Part shown: piece by piece, positions 26,515 through 36,376 of the stretch
Position numbering within the stretch: the stretch's first letter is position 1
Layout of the letters: each line of letters begins with the position of its first letter
Assembly (NCBI RefSeq): GCF_012926525.1
Contig: NZ_JABBNI010000063.1
Coordinates: forward strand, 215,608-279,607
Direction of reading: 5' to 3'
Length of the DNA: 64,000 nucleotides
DNA from: Clostridium muellerianum
GTDB lineage: Bacteria > Bacillota > Clostridia > Clostridiales > Clostridiaceae
The notes under the pieces: model-generated
Databases searched by the model: none
Told to the model about the DNA's origin: nothing
Seen by the model: only the letters and a program-made list of their open reading frames with translations
Made by a program: the position numbers and the translations under genes

Positions 26515-26726
26515 TTAAAATACACCCCTTCTTTTTAAATTACAGAATACAAAATGATTAACTTTTAGGTAAAGCTTTTCTTTCCCTTTTCCATACTTTG
26601 AAAAAGGTCTGGCCTTATAGCCCAAACTACAAAACCAGACCCTATTTATTTAATTTAACCCATTTAAATTTAAATTTCAATCTAAATTAAGTTTATAATT
26701 TCCAATGCTTGTAACTAATACTTAAA

Positions 26727-27737
26727 TTACTTTAAGAATTTAGCAAAATGCTTTATAGTTCTAACCATTTGACTAGTGTATGAATTTTCGTTATCATACC
26801 ATGCAACTGTTTGAACTTGATATAAATCTTCTCCAATTTTAGAAACCATTGTTTGAGTTGCATCGAATAAAGAACCATAAGTGATTCCAACGATATCAGA
26901 AGATACTAATTGTTCTTCAGTATAACCGAAAGATTCATTTGAAGCTGCTTTCATAGCAGCGTTGATTCCTTCAACTGTAACGTCTTTTCCTTTAACAACT
27001 GAAACTAAGATTGTTGTTGAACCAGTTGGAACTGGAACCCTTTGTGCAGAACCGATTAATTTTCCTTTTAATTCTGGAATAACTAATCCTATAGCTTTTG
27101 CAGCTCCTGTTGAGTTTGGAACTATATTTACAGCTGCTGCTCTAGCACGTCTGAAATCGCCTTTTCTATGTGGTCCGTCTAATACCATTTGGTCTCCAGT
27201 ATAAGCATGAATTGTTGACATTATACCAGATTGAATTGGTGCATAATCATTAAGTGCTTTAGCCATTGGAGCTAAACAGTTAGTTGTACATGACGCAGCT
27301 GAAATTATGTGATCTTCAGCAGTTACTATATCATGGTTTACATTGAATACAACTGTTGGAAGATCATTACCAGCTGGAGCTGAAATAACAACTTTCTTAG
27401 CACCTGCATTAATGTGTGCTTGAGATTTTGCCTTAGATACATAGAAACCAGTACATTCAAGTACTACATCTACTCCAAGTTCTCCCCATGGAAGTTTTGA
27501 AGCATCAGCTTCTGCATATATTTTTATTTCTTTTCCATTAACAACGATAGAAGACTCTTTAGCTTCTACTGTTCCTTGGTATCTACCTTGAGATGAATCA
27601 TATTTTAATAGGTGTGCTAACATCTTAGTATCTGTCAAGTCGTTGATTGCAACAACATCATATCCCTCTGCACCGAACATTTGTCTGAATGCAAGACGTC
27701 CTATACGTCCAAATCCATTAATAGCTACTTTAACCAT
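26727..27737 (-). CDS. gap: Glyceraldehyde-3-phosphate dehydrogenase (catabolic, NAD type)
   Basis: [15 protein letters not shown] is the NAD-binding opening. [20 protein letters not shown] carries the catalytic Cys, and the downstream [17 protein letters not shown] and [15 protein letters not shown] are conserved. 336 residues. AGGAGG precedes the ATG. It lies 60 nt downstream of cggR, the usual regulator, so transcription is probably raised by fructose-1,6-bisphosphate through CggR. Confidence 0.97.
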   Translation of the reverse strand: MVKVAINGFGRIGRLAFRQMFGAEGYDVVAINDLTDTKMLAHLLKYDSSQGRYQGTVEAKESSIVVNGKEIKIYAEADASKLPWGELGVDVVLECTGFYVSKAKSQAHINAGAKKVVISAPAGNDLPTVVFNVNHDIVTAEDHIISAASCTTNCLAPMAKALNDYAPIQSGIMSTIHAYTGDQMVLDGPHRKGDFRRARAAAVNIVPNSTGAAKAIGLVIPELKGKLIGSAQRVPVPTGSTTILVSVVKGKDVTVEGINAAMKAASNESFGYTEEQLVSSDIVGITYGSLFDATQTMVSKIGEDLYQVQTVAWYDNENSYTSQMVRTIKHFAKFLK

Positions 27738-27797
27738 TTATAATTCCTCCTAAAATTTATAAATATTTTATATATATATTAATTTAAAATTTGTTAA

Positions 27798-28823
27798 CTA
27801 TTTTATAATATTTAATATCTCTCTTGCTGCACCCTCATCTGTAATAAGCACACTATTATTATTATTTATTTCTGTAGAAATTATAGCTTCTGCTTTATCT
27901 TTTCCACCAGATACAGCTATACGGGTTTCTATATTGGAAATATCTTCAATCCTAGCTCCTATACTAGATGTAGAATATACAATTTCACCTTGTTTATTAA
28001 AATAATATCCAAAGGCCTCTCCTACAGCTCCTACCTCTTCTATTTTTTGCACTTCTTCACTAGAAAGTCCCCTTCTACGAGCCATCTGATCTGCTCTTCC
28101 AATTCCATATATTAACATATTGGCATTGTGTAAAATATTCAATATGTCTTTTATATCTTTTTCCTCAATTATAGTACTCATAGCTTTATTACTTAAATTT
28201 TCAGGAACATGAAGTAATTTGTAACTTCCTTCTATTTTATTTGCAAGGTTTGCTGCCAGTGTATTAGCTTGAATTTCAACATTTCTTCCAAGTCCGCCTC
28301 TAGCAGGTACTACCATCACATTCTTCATATTTGACATTTTAGGCATATTATCTATTACTTCTTTTATTGTAAATCCTCCAGTGATACCAATTATGCTATC
28401 AGCTTTTATGACATTTTTTAAGTAAGTAGCTGCTGTCCTTCCAAGTTCATTCATAACTGTTTTATCTTCATATATATCGCCTGGAACGACTATAACATCC
28501 TTCAACCTTAGACTTTCTTTTATAGCGATTTCGATATCTGACAAACCTTTTATTTCATGAATAAAATCTTTAAGTTTGTCAATTATTTCTTCACCGCTTT
28601 CAGTTATACTCATACCTGGAGTATTTATTTCAATAAAGTTTTGATTCTTTAGAAAGTTTATTTCTGTTCTTACTATTCTTTCTCCAATTCCTAAATTATT
28701 GGCCAATACTCTTCTTCCAATAGGTTGATTGTAGTATATAGTTCTAAGTATGTTGTATCTTTTTTCTAATAGTTCTACCAGTTCTGGTACTATTTTTTGT
28801 TGTAACTTTAATAATTGTTCCAT
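27798..28823 (-). CDS. cggR: Central glycolytic gene regulator CggR (SorC/DeoR family)
   Basis: The protein has an N-terminal winged HTH (about 20-75, IGRRVLANNLGIGERIVRTE) and a sugar-phosphate-binding SorC-type domain (GIGRADQMARRRGLS; GEAFGYYF; GGKDKAEAI). In Bacillus, CggR represses the gap operon until fructose-1,6-bisphosphate binds. ATG at 28823 has AAAGGAG at 7 nt. A start seven codons earlier would overlap the operator. It is the first gene of the glycolytic cluster. Confidence 0.92.
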   Translation of the reverse strand: MEQLLKLQQKIVPELVELLEKRYNILRTIYYNQPIGRRVLANNLGIGERIVRTEINFLKNQNFIEINTPGMSITESGEEIIDKLKDFIHEIKGLSDIEIAIKESLRLKDVIVVPGDIYEDKTVMNELGRTAATYLKNVIKADSIIGITGGFTIKEVIDNMPKMSNMKNVMVVPARGGLGRNVEIQANTLAANLANKIEGSYKLLHVPENLSNKAMSTIIEEKDIKDILNILHNANMLIYGIGRADQMARRRGLSSEEVQKIEEVGAVGEAFGYYFNKQGEIVYSTSSIGARIEDISNIETRIAVSGGKDKAEAIISTEINNNNSVLITDEGAAREILNIIK

Positions 28824-28847
28824 ATAAATACTCCTTTGGTCCATTGG

Positions 28848-28885
28848 TGTCCCACCACCTTGATTTATGTCCCACCTATATTATA
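28848..28885 (-). promoter_or_regulatory. CggR promoter and direct-repeat operator
   Basis: On the minus strand GGTGGGACA occurs twice (28876-28868 and 28856-28848), exactly 20 bp apart, i.e. two helical turns. TATAAT lies just upstream (28885-28880) with a weak TTTAAA -35 at 17 bp. The repeats overlap the expected transcription start and lie 25-53 nt before cggR. Known B. subtilis CggR operators are also direct repeats containing GGGAC. Confidence 0.7.
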
Positions 28886-28956
28886 AAATAAATAAATTAT
28901 TTTTTAAATAGTATTTCGAAAAAAAATGTTAACAAAATGTGAACAATAGGGAGAAC

Positions 28957-30324
28957 TTAGAATCTTTTCCTCCCTTTTGATGATTTTATTCCAATTTCCT
29001 CTCTATATTTTGCTACAGTTCTTCTCGAAATATTCATATTCCTATCAGTCAATATATCACATATAGCTTGATCTGATAATGGTTTTTCTTTATTTTCTTC
29101 TTCTATTAATTCTTTTATAGCATTTTTAATTATTTTAGCAGAAACATCTTCTCCTGTATTAGATTTATATAATCCAGTAGTAAATAAATCCTTAATCTTT
29201 ATAGTTCCTCTTTTAGTATATATGTATTTTTCTCTTATTGCTCTGCTAATAGTTGACTCATGCATATCCAAACTTTCTGCTATTTCTTTTAATGTCATAG
29301 GTTTTAAATATTGATCACCATAATCGAAATAATCTCTTTGAAACTCTAATATTTTTTCCAAGACCCTGTATATAGTACTCTTTCTATGTTGTATACTTTT
29401 CATTAAAAATACAGCGCTGTTTAACTTTTCTTTTACATAATTCACTGCATTTTTATCATTGTCATTTTGAATTATCTCTTTATACATTGTATTTATACTA
29501 AGCTTAGGTACAGCAGAATCATTCATAATTATATAATATTCGTTATCTATTTTCCTAATTTCAGCATCTGGCACTATGTACTTTACATCTTCTCCTGTAT
29601 AAAAGCCTCTTGATGGTCTTGGTTGTAATGATTTTATTATATCTCCATAAGCTTGTGCCCCTTTTACATTCATATCTAATTCTTTTGCTATAACATTATA
29701 TTTATTTTCTGCCAAAAGCTCCAAAAATTTATCTACTATTGTATATATTTTTTCATCTTTTAGTCCTTTTCTATCTATTTGTATTTTTAAGCATTCCTTT
29801 AAATCTCTTGCACCTATACCTTCTGGATCTAAAGATTGTATGGTTTTTATGCAATGCTTCGTAAGCTTTTCTGATATTTTAAGCTCTTCCATAATTTCTT
29901 CATCAGAAATATCCAAATATCCTCTCTCATCTATGTTCTCAACTATATATAAACAAACAGCTTTCACGTAATCCTTTTCAGCTAAATCTCTTATCTGTTC
30001 CTGCAAATATTCTTTAAGTGACTTTTTCTCTGAAATAAAATTAAAAGGAGAGATTTCTTCTTCATCACTTTTTTCATAATTACTATGGCTATAGTTATCA
30101 AATTCCAAATATTTAATTAATTGTTTGTAATCAAGTTCATTTCTATTTTCATTATCTTTTGCATTACTTTTAGTCTCTATAACAGGATTTTCCTGCACTT
30201 CTTTTTCAACATATTCTTGAAGCTCAAAACTAGACATCTGAAGTAACTTAACTGATAATTGCATTTCTTGAGTCATTACTAACTTTTGTTCTTGAGTCAA
30301 ACTTAAACTAAAATCCATATTCAT
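28957..30324 (-). CDS. rpoN: RNA polymerase sigma-54 factor
   Basis: It directs transcription from -24/-12 promoters with the help of enhancer-binding ATPases. Region I is Gln/Leu-rich (LTQEQKLVMTQEMQLSVKLL), the central core-binding region includes LDPEGIGARDLKECL, and the C-terminal RpoN box reads SRRTVAKYREEIGI. 455 residues is typical. It is convergent with nothing; cggR follows 112 nt later. No sigma-54 target gene is obvious in the window. Confidence 0.95.
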   Translation of the reverse strand: MNMDFSLSLTQEQKLVMTQEMQLSVKLLQMSSFELQEYVEKEVQENPVIETKSNAKDNENRNELDYKQLIKYLEFDNYSHSNYEKSDEEEISPFNFISEKKSLKEYLQEQIRDLAEKDYVKAVCLYIVENIDERGYLDISDEEIMEELKISEKLTKHCIKTIQSLDPEGIGARDLKECLKIQIDRKGLKDEKIYTIVDKFLELLAENKYNVIAKELDMNVKGAQAYGDIIKSLQPRPSRGFYTGEDVKYIVPDAEIRKIDNEYYIIMNDSAVPKLSINTMYKEIIQNDNDKNAVNYVKEKLNSAVFLMKSIQHRKSTIYRVLEKILEFQRDYFDYGDQYLKPMTLKEIAESLDMHESTISRAIREKYIYTKRGTIKIKDLFTTGLYKSNTGEDVSAKIIKNAIKELIEEENKEKPLSDQAICDILTDRNMNISRRTVAKYREEIGIKSSKGRKRF

Positions 30325-30417
30325 ATATCCACCCCATTTCCTTTATATTTTAGTTTTTCCTATAATTTATTATACCATGAAAAAAATAAGATATAAAAAT
30401 AACTTTAAATATTAGGA

Positions 30418-30510
30418 ACTCAACTTTTTTGAGAGGACAATTAAAGGTTGATTTTTTGCTAACGCAAAAAAATCCTCCTTCACTGTCCTCTGTCCTCTTA
30501 AAAATAATGC
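30418..30510. repeat. Short copy of the nested-palindrome intergenic repeat
   Basis: It contains ACTCAACTTTTTTGAGAGGACA, the core palindrome TTTTTTGCTAACGCAAAAAA and the right arm CCTTCACTGTCCTCTGTCCTCT. The central 150 nt of the full copies are missing. It lies between the rpoN start and the BMP lipoprotein stop. Confidence 0.6.
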
Positions 30511-30515
30511 ATATG

Positions 30516-30549
30516 AAAAAGAGCTAAGTAATACACCTTAGCTCTTTTT
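30516..30549 (-). terminator. Intrinsic terminator of the BMP lipoprotein gene
   Basis: AAAAAGAGCTAAG and CTTAGCTCTTTTT pair perfectly over 13 bp, with an 8-nt loop and U-run, about 40 nt past the stop. Confidence 0.8.
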
Positions 30550-30588
30550 ATGTTTCAAATATTTAAATAAAAATTTATGTTTATATTA

Positions 30589-31674
30589 CTATATTGCTGG
30601 TGCTGTAAAAGTTGCTGCTTCTTCCTTAGTTGTTGGTACTTTTATCTTTCCATCAATTATTGCCTGCTTATACTTTGCAACTAAATCTAATACTTCTTTT
30701 GGTACATTTTTCTTTGAACTATCTGCTATGTCAACACCATTCTCTTTTAAACCATATACTTTAGTTGTTCCACCTTCAAATTTTGAATCTTTAGCAAGAC
30801 TCTTAAGAGTATCATAAGTTGCAGTATCTACTCTCTTCATCATACTTGTAAGTATAACATCATCATATATTGGCTTTTTAGTACTACTATCTACTACTGC
30901 AACAGCTTGATCCTGGTCAACTCCTATAGCCCAAAGCTTTTTATCTGGTTTACTCATAGCTTTAGCTACTTTGAATAATCCAATACCAGTTCCACCAGCT
31001 GCATGGTAAATTACATCACATCCACCATTGTACATACTAGTTGCAAGTTCTTCACCCTTAGCTGCATTAGCATAGTCATTAGCATATCTTATATCAAATT
31101 GTATGTTAGGATTTACAGTTCTTGCTCCAGCCATATAACCAGCTGCAAATCTATTGATTAATTCGAAATCTTTACCACCAATAAAACCTAGTTTGTTTGT
31201 CTTAGTTGTTTTAGCAGCTATAATTCCTGTTAAGAAAGAACCTTCCTGCTCTTTAAAATTAAGTGAAACAACATTTTTCAAGTTAACTTCTGAATCTATT
31301 ATTGCAAACTTTTTATCTGGATATTTCTTAGCTATAGCTTTCATCTGATCTGCCATTTGATATCCTACACCAAATATTAATTCTGATGAATTATCTACTA
31401 AAGCTTGAAGATTAGGTTGATATTCATCCTTTTTCTTTGATTCGATAGCTTTGTAGTCTATATTTTTTAGCTCATCTTTAGCCTTTTTTATTCCATTATC
31501 TGCAGATTCATTAAATGATTTATCATTTAATCCACCTTCATCAGTTACAAGACCTACCTTAACTGTTTTTGAAGCTGATGATCCCCCTTGACTTTGGCTT
31601 GAACCACAACCCGCAAATAATGAAACTGCCATTACTGCAGTTAAACATATTGCCGATAATTTCTTCTTATTCAT
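30589..31674 (-). CDS. BMP-family lipoprotein (nucleoside-type ABC transporter binding protein)
   Basis: The signal peptide (AICLTAVMAVSLFAGCGSS) ends in the lipobox FAGC, so the protein is lipid-anchored outside the membrane. The BMP/PnrA fold is clear: VGLVTDEGGLNDKSFNESAD opens it, followed by GVGYQMADQMKAIAKKYPDK, LGFIGGKD, YHAAGGTGIGLF and WAIGVDQDQ. Family members deliver purine nucleosides or related ligands to an ABC importer. No permease or ATPase gene is adjacent, so the transporter must be encoded elsewhere. GGGAGG precedes the ATG. The 281-nt upstream region (31675-31955) shows no purine riboswitch that I can recognise. Confidence 0.9.
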   Translation of the reverse strand: MNKKKLSAICLTAVMAVSLFAGCGSSQSQGGSSASKTVKVGLVTDEGGLNDKSFNESADNGIKKAKDELKNIDYKAIESKKKDEYQPNLQALVDNSSELIFGVGYQMADQMKAIAKKYPDKKFAIIDSEVNLKNVVSLNFKEQEGSFLTGIIAAKTTKTNKLGFIGGKDFELINRFAAGYMAGARTVNPNIQFDIRYANDYANAAKGEELATSMYNGGCDVIYHAAGGTGIGLFKVAKAMSKPDKKLWAIGVDQDQAVAVVDSSTKKPIYDDVILTSMMKRVDTATYDTLKSLAKDSKFEGGTTKVYGLKENGVDIADSSKKNVPKEVLDLVAKYKQAIIDGKIKVPTTKEEAATFTAPAI

Positions 31675-31909
31675 TTATAAATTACCTCCCAAAGATATAT
31701 TTTGTATAGCACTAATATATTCTACAAAAGGTTAAGTTTTCCCTGCTTTTGTAACAAATATTTTTGCATTAAATAATTTTATAAACTTGCTCAATTTTAA
31801 AGTTAGCAATGTTAACTGACCATTTATAGATATATGAAATATCTTATGAATATTTAATGTACTTTATACAAAACATAAATCGAATATGATCACTATCCTA
31901 TATATTTTT

Positions 31910-31945
31910 AAGGGGCTATTGCACTAATTAATGTGTAAGCCCCTT
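31910..31945 (-). terminator. Terminator of the grd operon
   Basis: AAGGGGCT and AGCCCCTT form a GC-rich stem with a 20-nt loop 10 nt past the grdD stop. The U-tract is weak (TTAAAAATATA). Confidence 0.6.
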
Positions 31946-31955
31946 AAATTATAAA

Positions 31956-33116
31956 TCATTTATATCCTGTTTTCTTTAGTAATTCTATAGCTCTTTCTTC
32001 ATCATTTTCATTTACTAGTATCACAGGTCCTGTGCATCCCATGCCACTTTCTGAATATACATCTTCTCTCCATAATACTTTACATGCCTCTTCAAGATCC
32101 AATATATCTATACCAGGTATGGCAAAGGTAACTACCTTTTTAGCTGGAATCTCCACCTTTTCTGATACTATTGGCTTCTCCTTTGATAATAATTTATCTA
32201 TAATATTCTTTAAACCTGATGTACTTGCTAATTTAAACTCAGTTGATGCTTTTGTAAGTACATCATTTTTAGCACAAGTTGCACAATATCTTAATGCTTC
32301 ACACATAAGTGGCGCTCCTGAAGCACGGGAAACTATATTTATGAGTTTATCATAATCTTCACCTATACCTGGTCCATAACCATAACCCAAAGTTTCATAA
32401 TTTCCACCTGTTGTAAATGATGAAAATATTTTAACCATAAGGTTTCCTGTTAAAGAATCACATACCATAACATCTGGTGTTCCTGCTAAAATATCATTTC
32501 CTCTCATTACTGCTCCACCATCTGCCCTTAAAGATTCTGCAAACTTAATATCATATCCACCTTGCTGAAGTTCTTTTAAGGATCTCTCCACAGTTCTTGC
32601 TCCATCCACATTAAGTATTCCTACAGTAGGTTCTTTTATACCTACCGCCTTCGCTACCGCAATTCCAGATATAGCATTCTTTATCATGCCTTCTACTCTA
32701 TTGGTAGAGGTAGTTCCTGTAGTTGTTGCAATAATTAGTTCTTTTCCTAAAGCTGGTGTTACTAGCTTTCCAACCGTAGAGACTCCTATTGGAAAATCAA
32801 AGTGCTGGGTTACACAACCATCCAATTGCTTTTTTTCTAAAAGTTCTACCATTTTTTTATGCCCGTCTTCTGCATTCTCAGCTTCTACTACTTCCAAATC
32901 ACAATCAACTTTAGGTCCTATAAGCACTACATCAAAATCTCCGTACTTACTCTTAGCCATTTCAGCTGCCTTTACCATTTCTCCTATGCCATGTTCTGAT
33001 CCAAAAGTTGTAAGTCCTATTTTTACTTTTTTTGAAAAACTTCCACTTTCAATACCTTCTGCTATTTCATTAAAGACTTCAGCTACTATTTTTTTTGTGC
33101 TATCCAAGGTACTCAC
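31956..33116 (-). CDS. grdD: Glycine reductase complex protein C, alpha subunit
   Basis: GrdD and GrdC together take the carboxymethyl group from selenoprotein A and release acetyl phosphate. The protein resembles PlsX-type phosphate acyltransferases: KIGLTTFGSEHGIGEMVKA at the N-terminus, GTPDVMVCDSLTGNLMVKIF in the middle. A Cys near the C-terminus (SGMGCTGPVILV) lies where the family's reactive Cys is expected. 386 residues. It starts 7 nt after grdC and ends the operon. Confidence 0.95.
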   Translation of the reverse strand: MSTLDSTKKIVAEVFNEIAEGIESGSFSKKVKIGLTTFGSEHGIGEMVKAAEMAKSKYGDFDVVLIGPKVDCDLEVVEAENAEDGHKKMVELLEKKQLDGCVTQHFDFPIGVSTVGKLVTPALGKELIIATTTGTTSTNRVEGMIKNAISGIAVAKAVGIKEPTVGILNVDGARTVERSLKELQQGGYDIKFAESLRADGGAVMRGNDILAGTPDVMVCDSLTGNLMVKIFSSFTTGGNYETLGYGYGPGIGEDYDKLINIVSRASGAPLMCEALRYCATCAKNDVLTKASTEFKLASTSGLKNIIDKLLSKEKPIVSEKVEIPAKKVVTFAIPGIDILDLEEACKVLWREDVYSESGMGCTGPVILVNENDEERAIELLKKTGYK

Positions 33117-33123
33117 CCCCTTT

Positions 33124-34656
33124 TTATTTCATAATCTGCTCTGCAAATTTTTTCATTTCTTCTGCTATCATCTTTTTGATTTCTTCCTTAGAAGCACTAC
33201 TACTCTCTTCCACTAGTCCTGTATTTTTCTCTACAAGTATTGAAACTCCATCAAATAAATTTGTCATTCTTCCTAAGAAAAGACTTCCTTTTCCTATAAC
33301 CATAAAATTCTTTAGTGTACCATTCATTATATGATCTATACCATGACCTATTATTGGAACTCCTGATGGAATATGTCCTTGAGTAGGTGCAAAACCTGGA
33401 TATCCATGTTGTTTTACAAAACTAGGTAACTCTTTTCTATCTAACTGACCACTTTTAACTGCTAAAGCTCCTATCATTTTATAGTTTTGTGTTGGAACAT
33501 CACCTGCACCTGCTGGTTCAGTTATATCAGGTGTTTGCATTTCCGGAGCATATTTATCTACATCTGTAATCTTCATTCCATTGTTTGTTAAAGGATTTAA
33601 AACTAACGCTTCTATTACAGCTTGAGGTGCTGCACCATGCCCTATAGTATGTCTTCCTATTATATCGGTTCTAAGTACTGGACTTACACCATCATTTTCT
33701 GACACGAGTACTGCAAATCCGCCTATACAATCTTCAAGAACTGGTATTTCCTTCTTTATATGATCCTTGCCATTCATACCAAGCTTTGCAGTACATCCTC
33801 CTGCAAATATTATTACATTTTTATATATTCCTGATTTTACAAGTGCAGAGGCTGTTATTAAAGCATGCGTTGGTCCTGCACAGAATCCTCTCATATCAAC
33901 TCCTGTAGCACCTTTTATTCCTGCTATTTCTCCACAAGCTTTAGCTACATTTCCGCCACCTCTTTGGTTCATATCACCAATGGCTTCTTCTGAACATTCT
34001 ATCAAATAACCTACTTCATTTACATCTACTCCAGAATTCTTTACAAGATGTAATAATGCCAAAACTCCTGATGCCTTAACTACAAGATTTTCAAGCATTA
34101 CATGAGATGAAAGATTGCTATCAAATTCATGTGCTCTCTTAATACATCCTACAATTTTACCATTTTCGTATAAAGCATCTGCTACTTTATTATTTACCAA
34201 TTTTTCTATAACAGCTTCATCTTCCCCTGATTTTAATTCTTCTGCCTTTGCATTTAAAATTGGATGTGCTTTAAACTTTTCCTTAACTGTTTCAGTAAAA
34301 GACTTTTCAAGAATTACTAAATCAAATACATCTGAAATCTTTAAAAGTCCATAGAACTCATCTTGAGGCATTATCTCACCAAATTTTCCAAACCTTGATG
34401 AACCTTCAATATTATTTGTATGCCATGGTCTTTTTAATTCACTTAATTGTTCTGGAGTTATATTTCCTATGTATGTTTGATTTGGTGCATAACCCACTGC
34501 ATCTTCAAAAGATCTTAGATGATTTTTTAATTCTTTCAAGTACTCTGAATTTGGGTTTGTTTGCCTTTCTAACGTTTGAGTAGTACCATTGTGTATTACC
34601 ATGTCTGGTGTATTTACCAAAATATAAGAAGCTTTTTTTACAACTGGGAAACTCAT
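33124..34656 (-). CDS. grdC: Glycine reductase complex protein C, beta subunit
   Basis: This FabH/thiolase-like partner of GrdD has KGATGVDMRGFCAGPTHALI, IIFAGGCTAKLGMNGKD and GYPGFAPTQGHIPSGVPIIGHG, all typical of GrdC. 510 residues is normal. It is preceded by a 260-nt palindromic repeat that separates it from grdB, so its own expression may differ from the upstream half of the operon. Confidence 0.95.
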   Translation of the reverse strand: MSFPVVKKASYILVNTPDMVIHNGTTQTLERQTNPNSEYLKELKNHLRSFEDAVGYAPNQTYIGNITPEQLSELKRPWHTNNIEGSSRFGKFGEIMPQDEFYGLLKISDVFDLVILEKSFTETVKEKFKAHPILNAKAEELKSGEDEAVIEKLVNNKVADALYENGKIVGCIKRAHEFDSNLSSHVMLENLVVKASGVLALLHLVKNSGVDVNEVGYLIECSEEAIGDMNQRGGGNVAKACGEIAGIKGATGVDMRGFCAGPTHALITASALVKSGIYKNVIIFAGGCTAKLGMNGKDHIKKEIPVLEDCIGGFAVLVSENDGVSPVLRTDIIGRHTIGHGAAPQAVIEALVLNPLTNNGMKITDVDKYAPEMQTPDITEPAGAGDVPTQNYKMIGALAVKSGQLDRKELPSFVKQHGYPGFAPTQGHIPSGVPIIGHGIDHIMNGTLKNFMVIGKGSLFLGRMTNLFDGVSILVEKNTGLVEESSSASKEEIKKMIAEEMKKFAEQIMK

Positions 34657-34707
34657 TTATAAACCCCTCCTTATTTCTAATTGAACTCTATAAAATTAGC
34701 CTAATTA

Positions 34708-34970
34708 ATATTTTTAGAGGACATTTGACAGAGGACAGAGGACAATGAAGGTAAGTTTTCCTCCTTACGTCGGAAAACTAATTTATTTCTAAAGCTTGTT
34801 TTGCTAACGCAAAATGAGCTTTAAACTTATATTAGTCAGCAATGTTTCGCTTTAGCGAAACGAGCCGTCAAAAGTTTAATTAAAGATTTTTCGCAGCAAA
34901 GCGGAGAAAAATCATCCTTCATTGTCCTCTGTCAATTGTCCTCTGTCCTCTGAAAAAGTTGTGTGGCATT
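34708..34970. repeat. Full-length nested-palindrome repeat inside the grd operon
   Basis: The sequence carries the same arms (AGAGGACATTTGACAGAGG; CTCTGTCAATTGTCCTCTG), the same GTTTCGCTTTAGCGAAAC hairpin and the same CAGCAAAGCGGAGAAAAATC segment as the 22595-22855 copy. It has no ORF. It fills the 340-nt gap between grdB and grdC. Confidence 0.8.
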
Positions 34971-34997
34971 ATGCTTTTTTCAAGTACTTAGTGTCTT

Positions 34998-36305
34998 TTA
35001 CTTTTCAAAAACTGTTTGTTTGTCTACTGGTGTTTGTAGAGCTTTTAATGCTCTATCTACCAAATGATATCTTAATTCAAACTCATCCTTAGCATCCAAT
35101 GATGGATTTCCAAGTGGATGAGGTATTGCTATTGTAGGAACTATTCTGTTGGCTCCTACTGTTAAAGATATTGGAACTACTGTACACATGTGAACTATTG
35201 GAAGTCCAGCACGTTCAATTTCTTTTACCATTGTTGCACCGCAACGTGTACAAGTTCCTCAAGTAGACGTTAATATAACTGCGTTAACTCCATCAGCTAT
35301 TAATTCTTTAGCTATATTCTCTCCAAACTTTTTAGCAGAAGCAACTGCTGTTCCATTTCCAACAGTGGAATAATAGTATCTGTGAAGAGAACCTATTTTT
35401 CCTTCCTTCTCCATCTTTCTTAAAACATCCACTGGAAGAACTCTATCTGAATCTGTATTAGCATACGTTGGGTCATATCCTCCATGTGCTGTTTCATTAG
35501 TTTGATCTGTTAAATTTTCTATTCCTTCTATGTCATACTTTCCACACTTTGAAGCACTTGATGATTCAATATGATCTGGGTTTCCTTTTGGAACTATACC
35601 ACCAGATGTTACTATAGCTATTTTTGCTTTTGTAACATCTGCTACTGGAGCAACAGGATCTACTCTATCAAATACAGGCATTTTAAATTCTGTAACGAAT
35701 TTTTCCCCACTTATTTTCTTTATAAGCATATCAACAGCTCTTTTTGAGCCTCTTTCTTCATGGAAGTAATTTTTTCTTATTCCTCTTTCTATAAAATGCT
35801 CTTCTTCAGGTGATCCTATTTCTTCACCTTTAGTAAGCTTTAATGCCAAGTTTACTATTTTAGGAAGAGCATCTCTCATGCCAGCAGCACTATTTTTAGT
35901 TTCTACTATGTATATATCTTTTTTATATAGATCCACACCTGGGTTTTCAATATACATAGCTGAAATTACTGGTATATTTAACTTTTCTGAAACTTCTTTG
36001 GCTATAGAACCACAAGCAACACCATATCTTCCAGCATTAAATGCAGGTCCTGCTATAAATAAATCTGGATTGTACTTTTTAATCATATCTAATACTGCAG
36101 CCTTAGCCTCTTTTTCATTTTCGTTATAATAAGAATCACCGCACACTACTGTAGCGACAATTTCAGCATCACCTTTTTTTAACAATCCATTAAGTCCCAT
36201 TCCAGGACCTACAAAACCTTCCCTAATTTCTGGCTTCACATCTGCTTTTTCTTCTCCACCTATACCGCCATAAAATTGATTTATATAATGAACAACTTTA
36301 AGCAT
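34998..36305 (-). CDS. grdB: Glycine reductase protein B, selenoprotein subunit (Sec at residue 349)
   Basis: GrdB is the substrate-specific selenoenzyme for glycine. With GrdE it forms a Schiff base with glycine and passes a carboxymethyl group to selenoprotein A. The frame runs through an in-frame TGA (35261-35259) in the motif TSTUGTCTRCGATM (UxxCxxC). Upstream GPAFNAGRYGVACG and downstream VPISLTVGANRIVPTIAIPH are both GrdB. Total 435 residues, as in other clostridia, so the two ORFs on either side of the TGA are one gene. AAGGAGG precedes the ATG. Confidence 0.96.
35233..35261 (-). promoter_or_regulatory. grdB UGA codon and downstream SECIS-like hairpin
   Basis: The selenocysteine codon is 35261-35259. 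GTTGC and GCAAC (35245-35233) form a small stem with loop GGT, beginning 13 nt after the UGA. This is the position expected of a bacterial SECIS recognised by SelB. The stem is short, so confidence is moderate. Confidence 0.6.
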
Positions 36306-36376
36306 CTAATATTCCCCTCCTTTTTAGGACTTTCACATATTTAAACTATTTTTTTTAAATCAATGATTTTCACTAA

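Noticed and set aside
31675..31955. Purine riboswitch upstream of the BMP lipoprotein
   Set aside because: The conserved purine aptamer core and P1 pairing could not be found; the region is simply AT-rich.
34998..35231. Separate 77-residue gene after grdB
   Set aside because: It is the C-terminal part of grdB behind the selenocysteine UGA.
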